From Bacillota bacterium (GTDB lineage Bacteria; Bacillota; Clostridia; Christensenellales; Aristaeellaceae), in contig JAEWSC010000086.1 in assembly GCA_023398575.1 (NCBI GenBank), forward strand, positions 1 through 64,000: a stretch of 64,000 nucleotides of DNA, written 5' to 3'. This document shows, piece by piece, positions 32,603 through 41,544 of the stretch; position 1 is the stretch's first letter; each line of letters starts with the position of its first letter. The position numbers and the translations under genes are program-made. The notes beneath the pieces were generated by a model, which saw only the letters and a list, made by a program, of their open reading frames with translations, was not told the origin of the DNA and searched no databases.

Positions 32603-33700
32603 TCAGACGTTGAAGCGGAATAGGGTAATATCCCCATCCTGCATGATATACTCCTTGCCTTCGCTGCGGATCAGTCCTTTTTCCCGGCAAGCATTCATGC
32701 TGCCTTGGGCAACAAGGGTTTCAAAAGGTACAATTTCGGCGCGGATAAATCCCTTTTCAAAATCGGAATGGATTTTGCCCGCAGCTTGGGGCGCTTTCGT
32801 GCCGGCTTTAATGGTCCAGGCCCGGCACTCGTCCGCGCCGGCAGTCAAAAAGGACATGAGCCCCAGCAGACGATAGCAGGCGGTGACTAGCCTGTCCAAG
32901 CCACTTTTATCAAGCCCCAAAGCGCCAAGAAATTCTGCTTTCTCCTCCTGAGGAAGTTGAGCGATTTCTTCTTCAATGCGGGCGCTGATGACAATCAGCT
33001 CCGCATGCTCCGCTTTGGCCAGCTCCTTCATTTTCAGAACGCCGGGGATTTCATCCTCCGGCTTGGAGATATCGTCCTCCGCTATGTTGGCGGCATAAAT
33101 CACCGGCTTGGTAGTGAGCAGAAACCAGCTTTCAGCTGTTTCCCTTTCCTCCTCCGTCATGGGAAAGGTACGCGCTGGCTTGCCAGTTTCCAGATGGGCC
33201 AGCAGCCTTTGGGCAAGATCGGCCTCAGTGGCGTATTTCTTGTCGCCGGATTTGACCATTTTGCGGGCTTTATCCTCCCGGCGGGAAACGGTATCCATAT
33301 CGGCGAAGATCAGCTCAAGGTTGATGGTTTCAATATCCCTGGCCGGCTCTACGCTGCCGTCCACGTGGATGATGTTTTCATCCACAAAGCAGCGCACCAC
33401 ATGGACAATGGCGTCCACCTCGCGGATATGGGAAAGAAACTTGTTGCCCAAGCCCTCGCCTCTGCTGGCTCCTTTGACCAAGCCGGCGATATCCACAAAT
33501 TCAATGGCGGTAGGCGTTACCTTCTTAGGATGGTACATTTCCGCCAATACATTCAAGCGATCATCAGGTACCATTACGATACCCGTATTGGGCTCAATGG
33601 TGCAAAAAGGATAATTGGCGGCTTGCGCACCCGCCTGTGTAATCGCATTAAATAAGGTGCTTTTTCCTACGTTGGGCAGACCAACGACTCCCAGCTTCAT
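32603..33700 (-). CDS. ychF: Ribosome-associated GTPase/ATPase YchF
   Basis: A 365-residue Obg-family P-loop NTPase, the usual length. Motifs in order: VGLPNVGKSTLFNAIT (Walker A), FCTIEPNTGIV, EFVDIAGLVKGASRGEGLGNKFL (switch region), then the coiled coil and the C-terminal TGS domain with TAGADECRAWTI, IHSDFEKGFIRAE and EGKEYIMQDGDI. YchF prefers ATP and binds the ribosome. I chose ATG 33700, with GAAGGGG upstream, because VGLPNVGKST is the family N-terminus; the frame open to 33742 is not needed. Confidence 0.96.
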   Translation of the reverse strand: MKLGVVGLPNVGKSTLFNAITQAGAQAANYPFCTIEPNTGIVMVPDDRLNVLAEMYHPKKVTPTAIEFVDIAGLVKGASRGEGLGNKFLSHIREVDAIVHVVRCFVDENIIHVDGSVEPARDIETINLELIFADMDTVSRREDKARKMVKSGDKKYATEADLAQRLLAHLETGKPARTFPMTEEERETAESWFLLTTKPVIYAANIAEDDISKPEDEIPGVLKMKELAKAEHAELIVISARIEEEIAQLPQEEKAEFLGALGLDKSGLDRLVTACYRLLGLMSFLTAGADECRAWTIKAGTKAPQAAGKIHSDFEKGFIRAEIVPFETLVAQGSMNACREKGLIRSEGKEYIMQDGDITLFRFNV

Positions 33701-33749
33701 GGACGACGCCCCTTCCTTCACTTTGGAACAAAACACCACCAATTATACA

Positions 33750-34245
33750 GGGACAAAGCAAGAAAAGCAATCATTCTAGCAATTCGCAGGGATGTCTGCT
33801 GGTGTTTTGCTGCTGTTGCTTGTTCGGGTGCATTATTGAGTGCCAGGTTTCAACGATATCATGTCAGGTTGTCTTTGTCAAAACCAATGACTCGCATGTG
33901 AATGGAATTTACAATTTTCGTGTCGTGCATATATATGCTTATTGTGCGCACTTCTTATGATCGGTTGGAATGTGCCGCTAATTGTTACAAAACGTGCAGA
34001 TATGCATTCAAAATGCAAAAATGAACACTGAATTATTGTGCAATAAGCAAATGGAGTGCTTATGTGGGCTGTTATAGGCTTCTTGTGTTGGACACGCAAC
34101 ATTGATGAGAATATACAAATTGATGATTTGATTCTACATGCACAAATGGTATGGCTCATGTATAATAGCGACATAAAAGGTTGGGCCATACATAATCCTG
34201 CGCAGGTTTCCTTGGCCGTTTCCGAACATTTGAAATAACGGAGGA
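33750..34245. promoter_or_regulatory. Intergenic control region of the sugar ABC locus
   Basis: About 550 bases lie between ychF and the solute-binding gene. A perfect TATAAT sits at 34161-34166 with no good -35. Two palindromes could be operators: ATAAGC/GCTTAT at 34043-34063 and GCATATATATGC near 33928. Apart from these and a doubtful 58-codon frame, no gene or known RNA was found. Confidence 0.4.
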
Positions 34246-34251
34246 ATGAAT

Positions 34252-35811
34252 ATGAGAAAGCTTGCTGTTGCTATGCTTACGCTTGCATTGGTTTTGTCGT
34301 GCTGCCTTCCATTTGCAGGGGCTGAGCAATCTGCCAGCCTGACGGGTTGGGGCGCTTGGACGTTTAATGATCAGACTGGTATCACCAGCTACTCCCAGCA
34401 GTATTTGTGGCAAGAGGTAAAAAGCCGCCTGGGTGTTGACGTGACATGGACAACAGTCTCTGCAAACGACAAGAAAACCCAGTTCAGCCTGTTGATGGCT
34501 TCTGGCGACCTGCCGGATATCATTGCCGATATGGAGCCTATCTATTATGAAGAATTTGGCCGTCTCGGCGCCTTGATCCCCCTGAATGATTACATTAATG
34601 CCGAGAAAATGCCCAATCTGTCAGCGCTGATCAAGAAGGATCCCGCTGTGCTGGCATCCATTACATCGGCGGATGGAAATATCTATTTCTTTCCCCGCAT
34701 CATGGAGGAGGCCACACGCTACTGGAATGGTCTGTTCATTCGTGGAGATTATTTGAACGCGGTTGGCAAAACGGTACCGACTACGTTGGATGAATATTAT
34801 GATGCCCTGTCCGCTATCAAAAATGGTATTGAAGGAAGCGCATCGCCTATCAGCATGAACGCCGCCAGCCTGAAGACTTTGATTTGGGCATATGGCATTG
34901 GTGCCCGCGGTACAGGTACCAGCCCAACAGACGATGCATACATCAAGGATGGCGCCATCGCCTATGGTCCTACTGACGAAAAATACCGGGAAGCACTTGC
35001 GTACTTGCACAAGCTGTATGCTCAAGGGCTTATAAATCCTGACTGGAATGCCATTGAAAACAATCAGATTCGTACCAATATCGTATCCGGTTCAGCATCT
35101 GTGTGTCAGGGATCCTTCGCCGGGGTGCTGAGTACTTATAATAATCTGCTGTCTGCCGATGGGAAAGGCACACCGCTGACCTACATCCTGCCCATGACTG
35201 GCCCCTATGGTGACCAGGCTTGGCAAGGCCACCACACCGCCATTGACTTAAGTTATGGCCTGGCTATCACAAGCACTTGTGATGATGTAGATTCCGTGAT
35301 TAAAATGGTCGATTATCTGTATGGCGATGAAGGCCGAGAACTGGTTTATTGGGGCGTGGAAGGCGTTACCTACAACAAGACGGCGGATGCCTATTCGTTT
35401 ACAGAAGCTGTTACCGGCAGTGATCTGGGTATTTTGAACTATTTGAACAATTATTCTGCAAACACCAGTTGCTACTCCACTGCCATGATTACAGCATTCT
35501 ATCATTCTACATTGAGTGAGATCGCCAGGGAGGGCAACCTAAAGCAAACCGCTATCGGCCAGGCCAAAGACATCCGCTTGCCCGCCCTGCGCTACACCGA
35601 GGATGAAATAGCCGAGGTGAACACCATTATCATTGACCTGAATGATTATGTTGATGAAAACTTTGCGCTCTTTGTCAATGGCACCAAGGATATACTTGAC
35701 GACGCGCAGTGGAAGTCATATATCGATGGGTTTGCCAGCTTGCGGCTTGACGAGCTGTTGAGTTATTACAACGGCGCTTATCAGCGTTGGGTTGAGGTGG
35801 CCGGTCAATAA
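34252..35811 (+). CDS. Carbohydrate ABC transporter solute-binding protein (YtcQ/LipO-like)
   Basis: A 519-residue extracellular binding protein. Residues 1-24 are a signal peptide; LVLSCC could be a lipobox, so it is possibly a lipoprotein, with FAGAEQ a rival cleavage site. The mature part shows the family-1 layout (WTFNDQTGITSYSQQYLWQEV, LLMASGDLPDIIADMEP, LIPLNDYIN, ANADGNIYFFPR-like SADGNIYFFPR and ALAYLHKLYAQGLINPDW). Length and LplB-type permeases beside it point to oligosaccharide uptake, probably uronate-containing. I chose ATG 34252 so that GGAGG is seven bases away. Confidence 0.9.
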   Translation: MRKLAVAMLTLALVLSCCLPFAGAEQSASLTGWGAWTFNDQTGITSYSQQYLWQEVKSRLGVDVTWTTVSANDKKTQFSLLMASGDLPDIIADMEPIYYEEFGRLGALIPLNDYINAEKMPNLSALIKKDPAVLASITSADGNIYFFPRIMEEATRYWNGLFIRGDYLNAVGKTVPTTLDEYYDALSAIKNGIEGSASPISMNAASLKTLIWAYGIGARGTGTSPTDDAYIKDGAIAYGPTDEKYREALAYLHKLYAQGLINPDWNAIENNQIRTNIVSGSASVCQGSFAGVLSTYNNLLSADGKGTPLTYILPMTGPYGDQAWQGHHTAIDLSYGLAITSTCDDVDSVIKMVDYLYGDEGRELVYWGVEGVTYNKTADAYSFTEAVTGSDLGILNYLNNYSANTSCYSTAMITAFYHSTLSEIAREGNLKQTAIGQAKDIRLPALRYTEDEIAEVNTIIIDLNDYVDENFALFVNGTKDILDDAQWKSYIDGFASLRLDELLSYYNGAYQRWVEVAGQ

Positions 35812-35844
35812 CGCGCATCCTTTGGTGACGGCTGCACTTTCATG

Positions 35845-35879
35845 GGACGCTGCATTCCTGCATTGGGTTTGCAGCGTCC
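35845..35879 (+). promoter_or_regulatory. Intercistronic hairpin after the solute-binding gene
   Basis: Perfect 10-bp stem GGACGCTGCA / TGCAGCGTCC with a 15-base loop and little U tract, 33 bases past the stop and 31 bases before the permease start. Probably mRNA protection or partial termination. Confidence 0.7.
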
Positions 35880-35909
35880 TTGCCCCAAAGGGTATCAGGA
35901 GGTATTAAC

Positions 35910-36851
35910 ATGACAAGCGCCGCATGGCAGAAGAGAAGAATTCATTGGTACCAGAATCCACGATCCCGCCGCAGGGCATTTATCGCACTTGCATTTTTTA
36001 TGCCCGGTTTGATTTATTATGTTCTGTTTCGCTATGCGCCGATGTGGGGCAATCTGATCGCCTTTCAGGATTTCAATGCTTTCAAAGGGTTTTGGGACAG
36101 CAAATGGGTGGGACTTAAGCATTTTGAAGCGTTTTTTCAATCCAACAACGCACCAAGATTGATCGTAAATACGCTTACCTTGAGCATGTACAGTATTTTA
36201 TTTGGGTTTCCTGTGCCGATTCTATTTTCTTTGCTTTTGTACGAAGTGCGGTTCGCAAGATTTCGGTCGTTGATACAGTCAATCAGCTATTTTCCACACT
36301 TCATATCGGTGGTTATCATCTGCGGATTGATGAAGCAATACCTTTCCGTATCCAACGGGATAATCAATGAAATCATTTTATCCTTTGGCGGCAGCAAGAT
36401 TAATTTTCTGCAGGAACCGCAATGGTTCAGACCAGTGTATATCATCAGCGGCATCTGGCAGAACATGGGCTGGAGTTCCATTATCTACTATGCTACGCTT
36501 ACTTCTGTTGACACGTCCCTATTCGAAGCGGCCCAGATTGATGGTGCCAACAGGCTGCAGCGTATACTGCATATCAGTTTGCCAGCTTTGACGCCTACCA
36601 TGGTTACGCTGCTTTTGATGCAATTAGGCCAGATAATGAATGTTGGTTTTGAAAAGGTGCTGCTTCTGTACAACTCAAGCACTTATTCCACTGCTGATAT
36701 ATTAAGCACCTATGTGTATCGAATCGGCATCACGCAAATGAAGTATTCCTTTGCAAGTGCTGTGGGCTTGTTTAATAACTTGGTAGGCCTTTTCGTTATT
36801 GTGTTTTTTAATGCCCTGGCCAAAAAGCTGGGTGATACATCCCTTTGGTAA
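35910..36851 (+). CDS. Carbohydrate ABC transporter permease (LplB/YteP type)
   Basis: A 313-residue membrane subunit with six predicted helices. It starts with a basic segment (QKRRIHWYQNPRSRRRAF) and the helix ALAFFMPGLIYYVLFRYAP. The EAA loop that docks the ATPase is EAAQIDGANRLQRILHISLP. AGGAGGT lies before the ATG at 35910; a longer frame from 35880 lacks a site. It pairs with the next permease and the solute-binding protein; no ATPase gene is in the cluster, so a shared MsmK/UgpC-type ATPase elsewhere is assumed. Confidence 0.93.
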   Translation: MTSAAWQKRRIHWYQNPRSRRRAFIALAFFMPGLIYYVLFRYAPMWGNLIAFQDFNAFKGFWDSKWVGLKHFEAFFQSNNAPRLIVNTLTLSMYSILFGFPVPILFSLLLYEVRFARFRSLIQSISYFPHFISVVIICGLMKQYLSVSNGIINEIILSFGGSKINFLQEPQWFRPVYIISGIWQNMGWSSIIYYATLTSVDTSLFEAAQIDGANRLQRILHISLPALTPTMVTLLLMQLGQIMNVGFEKVLLLYNSSTYSTADILSTYVYRIGITQMKYSFASAVGLFNNLVGLFVIVFFNALAKKLGDTSLW

Positions 36852-36866
36852 GGAGGATGCGCCGTG

Positions 36867-37739
36867 ATGGCACATAAAAAAGTCGGGCTGTTTGAGATAG
36901 GCGTTATCCTTTTACTGCTTGCTACGGCTCTTGTTTTTCTTTATCCCTTGTGGACGGTGTTTGTGGCGGCCTTTAGCGATCCTCTGGATTATGTAAAAAA
37001 TCCGCTCGCGCTATTTCCGACACGGCCGACGGCATACAATTTCCGAATGTTGATTACATCGCAATCGGTATGGATGGGGTATGGCAATACGTTGTTGTAT
37101 GCCGCCATCGGCACGACAGTCAATGTCATCATGACCTTTGTGACTGCATATGCGCTCTCAATGCCCGGAATGCCTTACCGGCGGATGATCAATTTTTTTG
37201 TGGTGCTTACACTCTTTTTCTCAGGCGGTTTGATTCCTGCCTATCTGACAGTCAAAAACTATGGCATGCTAAACTCCATCTGGGCACTTGTGCTGCCAGG
37301 CGCCATATCCACCTATAACCTGATGATTACCCGTACCTATGTCACCCATCAAATCCCGCAGGAGTTGATTGAAGCGGCAGAGGTGGATGGATCAGGAGCG
37401 GTACGTACTTTCCTGAAAATTGTTATCCCGCTGGCAAAGCCGATTCTTGCGGTGATTACATTGTTTTATGCTGCAGACCATTGGAACTCGTTCTACAGCG
37501 CGTTGATTTACCTGAAGGACCGCAACTTGTATCCGCTGCAGCTGATCCTTCGGGAAATGTTAATCAACGATCAAACCTTGGGCATGATGGCAACAGAAGT
37601 CAGCAGCCTGGAAGCACTGTATACCGTTACACTCAATTATGCCGTTATGGTCATAGCGATTCTTCCTCTTTTAGCGGCATTTCCGTTTGTACAGCGGTTT
37701 TTTGTCAAGGGCGTCATGATTGGCGCGATTAAGGGATGA
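36867..37739 (+). CDS. Carbohydrate ABC transporter permease (LplC/YtcP type)
   Basis: A 290-residue membrane subunit with six helices (the first is VILLLLATALVFLYPLWTVF). The EAA loop is ELIEAAEVDGSGAVRTFLK, and GLIPAYLTVKNYGMLNSIWALVLPGAIS and the final basic FFVKGVMIGAIKG are typical of the YtcP branch. AGGAGG lies ten bases before the ATG; a GTG three bases earlier is possible. It forms the second half of the membrane pore. The AraC gene follows after 44 bases. Confidence 0.93.
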   Translation: MAHKKVGLFEIGVILLLLATALVFLYPLWTVFVAAFSDPLDYVKNPLALFPTRPTAYNFRMLITSQSVWMGYGNTLLYAAIGTTVNVIMTFVTAYALSMPGMPYRRMINFFVVLTLFFSGGLIPAYLTVKNYGMLNSIWALVLPGAISTYNLMITRTYVTHQIPQELIEAAEVDGSGAVRTFLKIVIPLAKPILAVITLFYAADHWNSFYSALIYLKDRNLYPLQLILREMLINDQTLGMMATEVSSLEALYTVTLNYAVMVIAILPLLAAFPFVQRFFVKGVMIGAIKG

Positions 37740-37783
37740 GGCTTGAGCAGAAGCTAGAGGTAAAGATATAAGGAGGGTTATGC

Positions 37784-38599
37784 TTGGAGTTTTATGAATA
37801 TCCGCCGCTGCTGGGGTATATTCTGCAATCGCCTGCCAGGCCCTTTGTGGATATCAGCTATTTTAACCGGCAAGCCGGATGGGGTAGGGGAAGCCATACC
37901 CATGATTACTTTCAATATTTTGTGGTGACGCAAGGCACGATCACTCTGGTCTGCGATGGGGTGACACGAGTTTTAAAGGAAGGCCACGCCAGCTTGATTC
38001 CACCAGAGTGCCCGCATGAACTGTATACTGTTTCCGGGTATGAGCAAATTGGGGCAAATGTTGATATGCAAAGCTGTGATGATATGTTTGGCGTACTTGG
38101 CATGCTCAAAAAGCATGTTGCCATGCCAATGGTTACAGAAGATATTCACGCCATAGAGCAGGTAAGTGTTCTGAAACGGTTTTTATCCAACAATAGCAGT
38201 ATTGCTCAGGCCAAGGCATGTTTTTTGCTGGGGAATTCGCTGCTATCGGCGGTGGAGAGTATTGCGTTTGGTACCAAAGACAGATTTGATGTCTGTGTAT
38301 CACAATTCATGGATGCTCATCTGGATGCCAACCTTTCAACGACTGATATTGCGACGCACTTTCATATGAGTGTTCCACAACTGGAGCGATTATGCCGCAA
38401 GCACTTTGGCAGCGGAATAATTGCCGTTTACAATCAAAAGAGGTTGTCCAGGGCACGTATTCTATTGCAGGATACGAGTTTGAGTATTGGCGATATCTCA
38501 CAGCAAATGGGTTTTTTTGACTCGGCGCATTTCTCAACATTCTTTACCAAGCGAATGGGGCTTTCGCCAAACCAATATCGGGGTAAACACGAGTATTGA
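37784..38599 (+). CDS. AraC-family transcriptional regulator
   Basis: A 271-residue regulator with an N-terminal cupin-like sugar-sensing domain (HTHDYFQYFVVTQGTITL ... GHASLIPPECPHELY) and a C-terminal double helix-turn-helix (LSTTDIATHFHMSVPQLERLCRKHFG and LSIGDISQQMGFFDSAHFSTFFTKRMGLSPNQYR split over about residues 175-270). It probably activates the surrounding transport and GH88 genes when the imported sugar is present. The start is TTG with AGGAGG seven bases upstream. Confidence 0.9.
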   Translation: MEFYEYPPLLGYILQSPARPFVDISYFNRQAGWGRGSHTHDYFQYFVVTQGTITLVCDGVTRVLKEGHASLIPPECPHELYTVSGYEQIGANVDMQSCDDMFGVLGMLKKHVAMPMVTEDIHAIEQVSVLKRFLSNNSSIAQAKACFLLGNSLLSAVESIAFGTKDRFDVCVSQFMDAHLDANLSTTDIATHFHMSVPQLERLCRKHFGSGIIAVYNQKRLSRARILLQDTSLSIGDISQQMGFFDSAHFSTFFTKRMGLSPNQYRGKHEY

Positions 38600-38732
38600 T
38601 ACAAGGGTACATGCGGTGGGAATATTCTGCCTCAGTTTTTCGCTAGCCGGCTTATTATCCATGCGTCCGAATGTAATAGCGGATAGGGGAAGCAATTAAC
38701 GATGCTTTGATGAATGGAAAGGGGATATTGCT

Positions 38733-39722
38733 TTGAATATTGATCATTTGATAGCCAAGGTCCGTGCAACGGTAGCCAGTCATAAGTTGGAGGAGGGTGT
38801 ATACTGCCGCTGGTTGTGGCAGAATAAGGAAGGCAGCAGAAAGTTGGGAATCAACGAATATGGCTGTGCGGATGCGGCGAATTTGTTGTATACTATTGGT
38901 GATTTTGAACGTGATCCAACAAAACGGGCTTGCTGGGTGCGGGCCTTACAGGAAATGCAAAACCCTGAAACCGGCCTATTTGAAGAGGGTACCCACCATC
39001 CCTTTCACACGACTGCCCACTGTGTGGCAGCGCTGGAACTGTTTGATGCCATGCCAAGATATCCATTGACAGCCATGCTACCATATTTGAATGTGGAGGC
39101 ACTGTACGGCTTTCTCGAAGGGCTGGATTGGTCTGGAAGGCCATGGTCTCAGTCTCATCAGGGTGCTGGATTGTATTCGGCTCTGACTATTACCAGAGTG
39201 TGTGGGCTTGATTGGCAAAAAGCGTATTTTGGCTGGCTGCGGGATAACTGCGACCCGCAGATGGGTATGAGCTATAAGGGTGCCTTCGGCAAGGATATGC
39301 TTTCCCACCATATGTATGGCTGGTTTCACTATTTTTTCAATCATGAATATGCGCGCCGGCCGATTCCATACCCTGAGAGGCTGATTGATACCTGCATAGA
39401 CATGTATGTCAACGGAAAAATGGACGCGGTATATGGCCGTGAAGTGGGTTTTATGGAAATAGACTGGATCTTTTGCATGAACCGGGCATCTCACCAGACT
39501 GCCCACCGCTTCAATGAGGTAAAATCGCTGCTGCTAGGGTTTGCCAAGGATTTTATCGGCTACTTGGATTCGTTAAATACGCAGACAGACGATGCGTTCA
39601 ATGACCTGCACATGTTATTTGGCGCAGTCTGCGCATTGGCGGAATTGCAATTGGCACTGCCTGGTCAGGTGGAAACCACTGTGCCGCTTAAGCTGGTGTT
39701 GGATCGCAGACCGTTTATCTAA
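38733..39722 (+). CDS. Unrecognised alpha/alpha-toroid-like protein next to GH88
   Basis: A 329-residue soluble protein of unknown function. The pattern of amphipathic helices separated by short turns, with Gly-Leu-Phe and Trp-Ser-Gly motifs (NPETGLFEEGTHHPFHTTAHCVAALELF, WSGRPWSQSHQGAG), resembles (alpha/alpha) toroid folds of glycosidases, lyases and prenyltransferases. Conserved-looking HHPFH and SHHMYGWFHYFFNHEY could form a substrate groove. It lacks a signal peptide, so it works in the cytoplasm. The start is TTG with AAAGGGG upstream. Its place between regulator and unsaturated-uronyl hydrolase suggests a role in the same oligosaccharide pathway. Confidence 0.7.
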   Translation: MNIDHLIAKVRATVASHKLEEGVYCRWLWQNKEGSRKLGINEYGCADAANLLYTIGDFERDPTKRACWVRALQEMQNPETGLFEEGTHHPFHTTAHCVAALELFDAMPRYPLTAMLPYLNVEALYGFLEGLDWSGRPWSQSHQGAGLYSALTITRVCGLDWQKAYFGWLRDNCDPQMGMSYKGAFGKDMLSHHMYGWFHYFFNHEYARRPIPYPERLIDTCIDMYVNGKMDAVYGREVGFMEIDWIFCMNRASHQTAHRFNEVKSLLLGFAKDFIGYLDSLNTQTDDAFNDLHMLFGAVCALAELQLALPGQVETTVPLKLVLDRRPFI

Positions 39723-39745
39723 TGTAGCAAAAGGAGTACACCAAA

Positions 39746-40894
39746 ATGAGTAAGTCGGGCGGAGAATTGGTTCATCATGACTGGGTGAAAGAGGTTGTCA
39801 AAAAGCTGGGCGTGAAAATGCGTTACGGAGTAGAAAAGGCCAGGGAAGGTGATTTCATTCCCTACTCCACCAAGTCAGGCGCATGGGCTCCAACTGGCAT
39901 TCAAATGTGGACCAACGGTTTTTGGCCGGCAAGCATGTGGCAGATGCATCGCTTAACGGGTGATGAAATTTTTAGGGATGAGGCACAGCGCGCCGAATTG
40001 ATGCTCGATGGCGCATTAAGAGACTTTAAGCAGTTGCATCACGACGTTGGGTTTATGTGGTTGATACAAAGCGGCGTGCATCATGCCATGGACAACAATC
40101 AGGATAGCTATGACCGCACGCTCTTTGCTGCAATGACATTAGCGTCCCGCTTTAACCCCAATGGCTTTATCCGCGCCTGGAACGGGGAAGGCCGTGAGGG
40201 TTGGGCTATTGTAGACTGTATGATGAATCTGCCGCTCTTGTACTGGGCCTCCAGGCAAACAGGAGACCCGCGATTCAAGCTCATAGCCATGGCACATGCC
40301 GATACTACAATGAAGCATTTTGTCAGGGCGGATGGTTCCTGCAACCATATTGTCATCTTTGATCCAGAAACCGGAGCGTTCGTTGATAATCCGGGCGGGC
40401 AGGGATATGCCTCAGGCTCCAGCTGGTCCCGCGGACAGGCATGGGCGCTGTATGGCTTTACGCTCAGTTACATGCAAACCGGTAAGCAGGAATTCTTGGA
40501 TGTGGCGAAGCGGGTAGCCCATTACTTTATTGCCAACGTGCAGGATGGCTGGATTCCTGATTGTGATTTCCGTGCACCGAAAGACCCGGTGGTCAAAGAC
40601 AATGCGGCAGGCAGCATAGCGGCCTGCGGTTTGTTGGAATTGAGTCGCCTCTTGCCTGATCATGAGGCTGAACCATATGCCAAAGCAGCATGCAGCCTTT
40701 TGATAGCTATGGAAGAAAGGTCGGCGAATTGGGGAAAAGATGATCCAGCAATTTTCACCCAATGTACTGCGGCTTATCATGAGGTTCAAACCAGACATAT
40801 CACCATGAACTATGCAGACTATTTCTTCATTGAAGCCATTGGAAAACTGAATGGTGAAAAGATGCTGTTCTGGGCACCAGATATGCAAAGGTGA
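39746..40894 (+). CDS. Unsaturated glucuronyl hydrolase, GH88
   Basis: A 382-residue cytoplasmic glycoside hydrolase with an (alpha/alpha)6 fold. It removes the unsaturated uronic acid left by polysaccharide lyases, by hydration of the double bond. The two acids that relatives use are visible: Asp100 in LHHDVGFMWL and Asp157 in AIVDCMMNLPLLYWAS. Other family marks are WTNGFWPASMWQM, NNQDSYDRTLFAAM and ASGSSWSRGQAWALYGF. It has no signal peptide, consistent with action on imported disaccharides. A start with AAAGGAG precedes the ATG. The released 4-deoxy-uronate becomes KDG through KduI/KduD-type enzymes, which are not in the window. Confidence 0.93.
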   Translation: MSKSGGELVHHDWVKEVVKKLGVKMRYGVEKAREGDFIPYSTKSGAWAPTGIQMWTNGFWPASMWQMHRLTGDEIFRDEAQRAELMLDGALRDFKQLHHDVGFMWLIQSGVHHAMDNNQDSYDRTLFAAMTLASRFNPNGFIRAWNGEGREGWAIVDCMMNLPLLYWASRQTGDPRFKLIAMAHADTTMKHFVRADGSCNHIVIFDPETGAFVDNPGGQGYASGSSWSRGQAWALYGFTLSYMQTGKQEFLDVAKRVAHYFIANVQDGWIPDCDFRAPKDPVVKDNAAGSIAACGLLELSRLLPDHEAEPYAKAACSLLIAMEERSANWGKDDPAIFTQCTAAYHEVQTRHITMNYADYFFIEAIGKLNGEKMLFWAPDMQR

Positions 40895-40918
40895 CCTAAA
40901 GAGGTAGGGAATAGTAAA

Positions 40919-41183
40919 AAGCGGAAGGGAGCAATCCCTTCCGCTTCAGACTATCAAAAACCTATGGGAGGGCTGGGAGGGCCGAAACCCTCCCAGTTTG
41001 GATCGTAAATTGGCGACATGTGCGGCAATTTGCGTAGGAATTTCGAAGAAATTCCTTCCTTGCCCGAGCAAACGACCGCACAGAGGCGCAGCCGAAGTGC
41101 AGTGCCGCGAGGGAAAAACTCAACAAAGTGGCATCGCCACTTTGTTGACGGGCTGAAGCGGAAGGGAGCAATCCCTTCCGCTT
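40919..41183. repeat. Multi-hairpin unit bounded by two identical 28-bp terminator hairpins
   Basis: Two identical 28-base copies (40919-40946 and 41156-41183) of a perfect 10-bp hairpin, GCGGAAGGGA-GCAA-TCCCTTCCGC, lie 237 bases apart between the convergent GH88 and small hypothetical genes. The left copy is preceded by five As and the right copy followed by four Ts. The 209 bases between hold three more perfect hairpins: CTGGGAGGG/CCCTCCCAG (40973-40996), AGGAATTTC/GAAATTCCT (41036-41056) and CAACAAAGTGGC/GCCACTTTGTTG (41121-41147). Frames crossing it are not supported. The pair works as a terminator in both directions; the middle looks inserted. Confidence 0.75.
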
Positions 41184-41188
41184 TTGTG

Positions 41189-41527
41189 TCATTCCCAGTC
41201 CACAAGTCCCTTTTCTTCCATAAACGACTGCTGGGCGTCCATATAATCGTCCAGCAATGACGCAATCTTCATGGCTGCGTCCGCCCCCAGCTTGTACTTG
41301 CTTACGATGCCGTCTAGCAAATATTCAAAAGCCTCGTCATCATCATAAAAGGTATCGCCAGCATTGCCCTTTTCATCAATGACGCCGCTTTCCCGCATGA
41401 AGGCGAGGTCAAGGTCAATAGCCAGGGAAATAAGCTCATCCATCGAGATGGGCAGTTCCTTGTGAATCCGCGTGTCAATGTGAGATAGGATAAAGGGCAG
41501 AGCATCCTGTTTGTTATAACCGTTCAT
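41189..41527 (-). CDS. Small acidic hypothetical protein
   Basis: A 112-residue acidic, mostly helical protein with no recognisable domain, signal or membrane segment. Sequence marks are IDTRIHKELPISMDELISLAIDLDLAFM and a final DAAMKIASLLDDYMDAQQSFM. A GGAGGG site eight bases before the ATG supports translation. It follows pepF by 17 bases and is the last gene of the MFS-pepF run, ending at the multi-hairpin unit. Function unknown. Confidence 0.65.
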   Translation of the reverse strand: MNGYNKQDALPFILSHIDTRIHKELPISMDELISLAIDLDLAFMRESGVIDEKGNAGDTFYDDDEAFEYLLDGIVSKYKLGADAAMKIASLLDDYMDAQQSFMEEKGLVDWE

Positions 41528-41544
41528 TGGTAATTCCCTCCTGC

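Noticed and set aside
34062..34238. 58-codon frame upstream of the solute-binding gene (ATG with GGAG five bases before)
   Set aside because: It contains the TATAAT box and operator-like repeats, its residues look random, and it is not followed by a gene-like arrangement; kept only as a doubtful leader.
36864..36866. GTG as start of the second permease
   Set aside because: Equally spaced to the Shine-Dalgarno site as the ATG three bases on; the ATG was preferred, and the difference is one residue.
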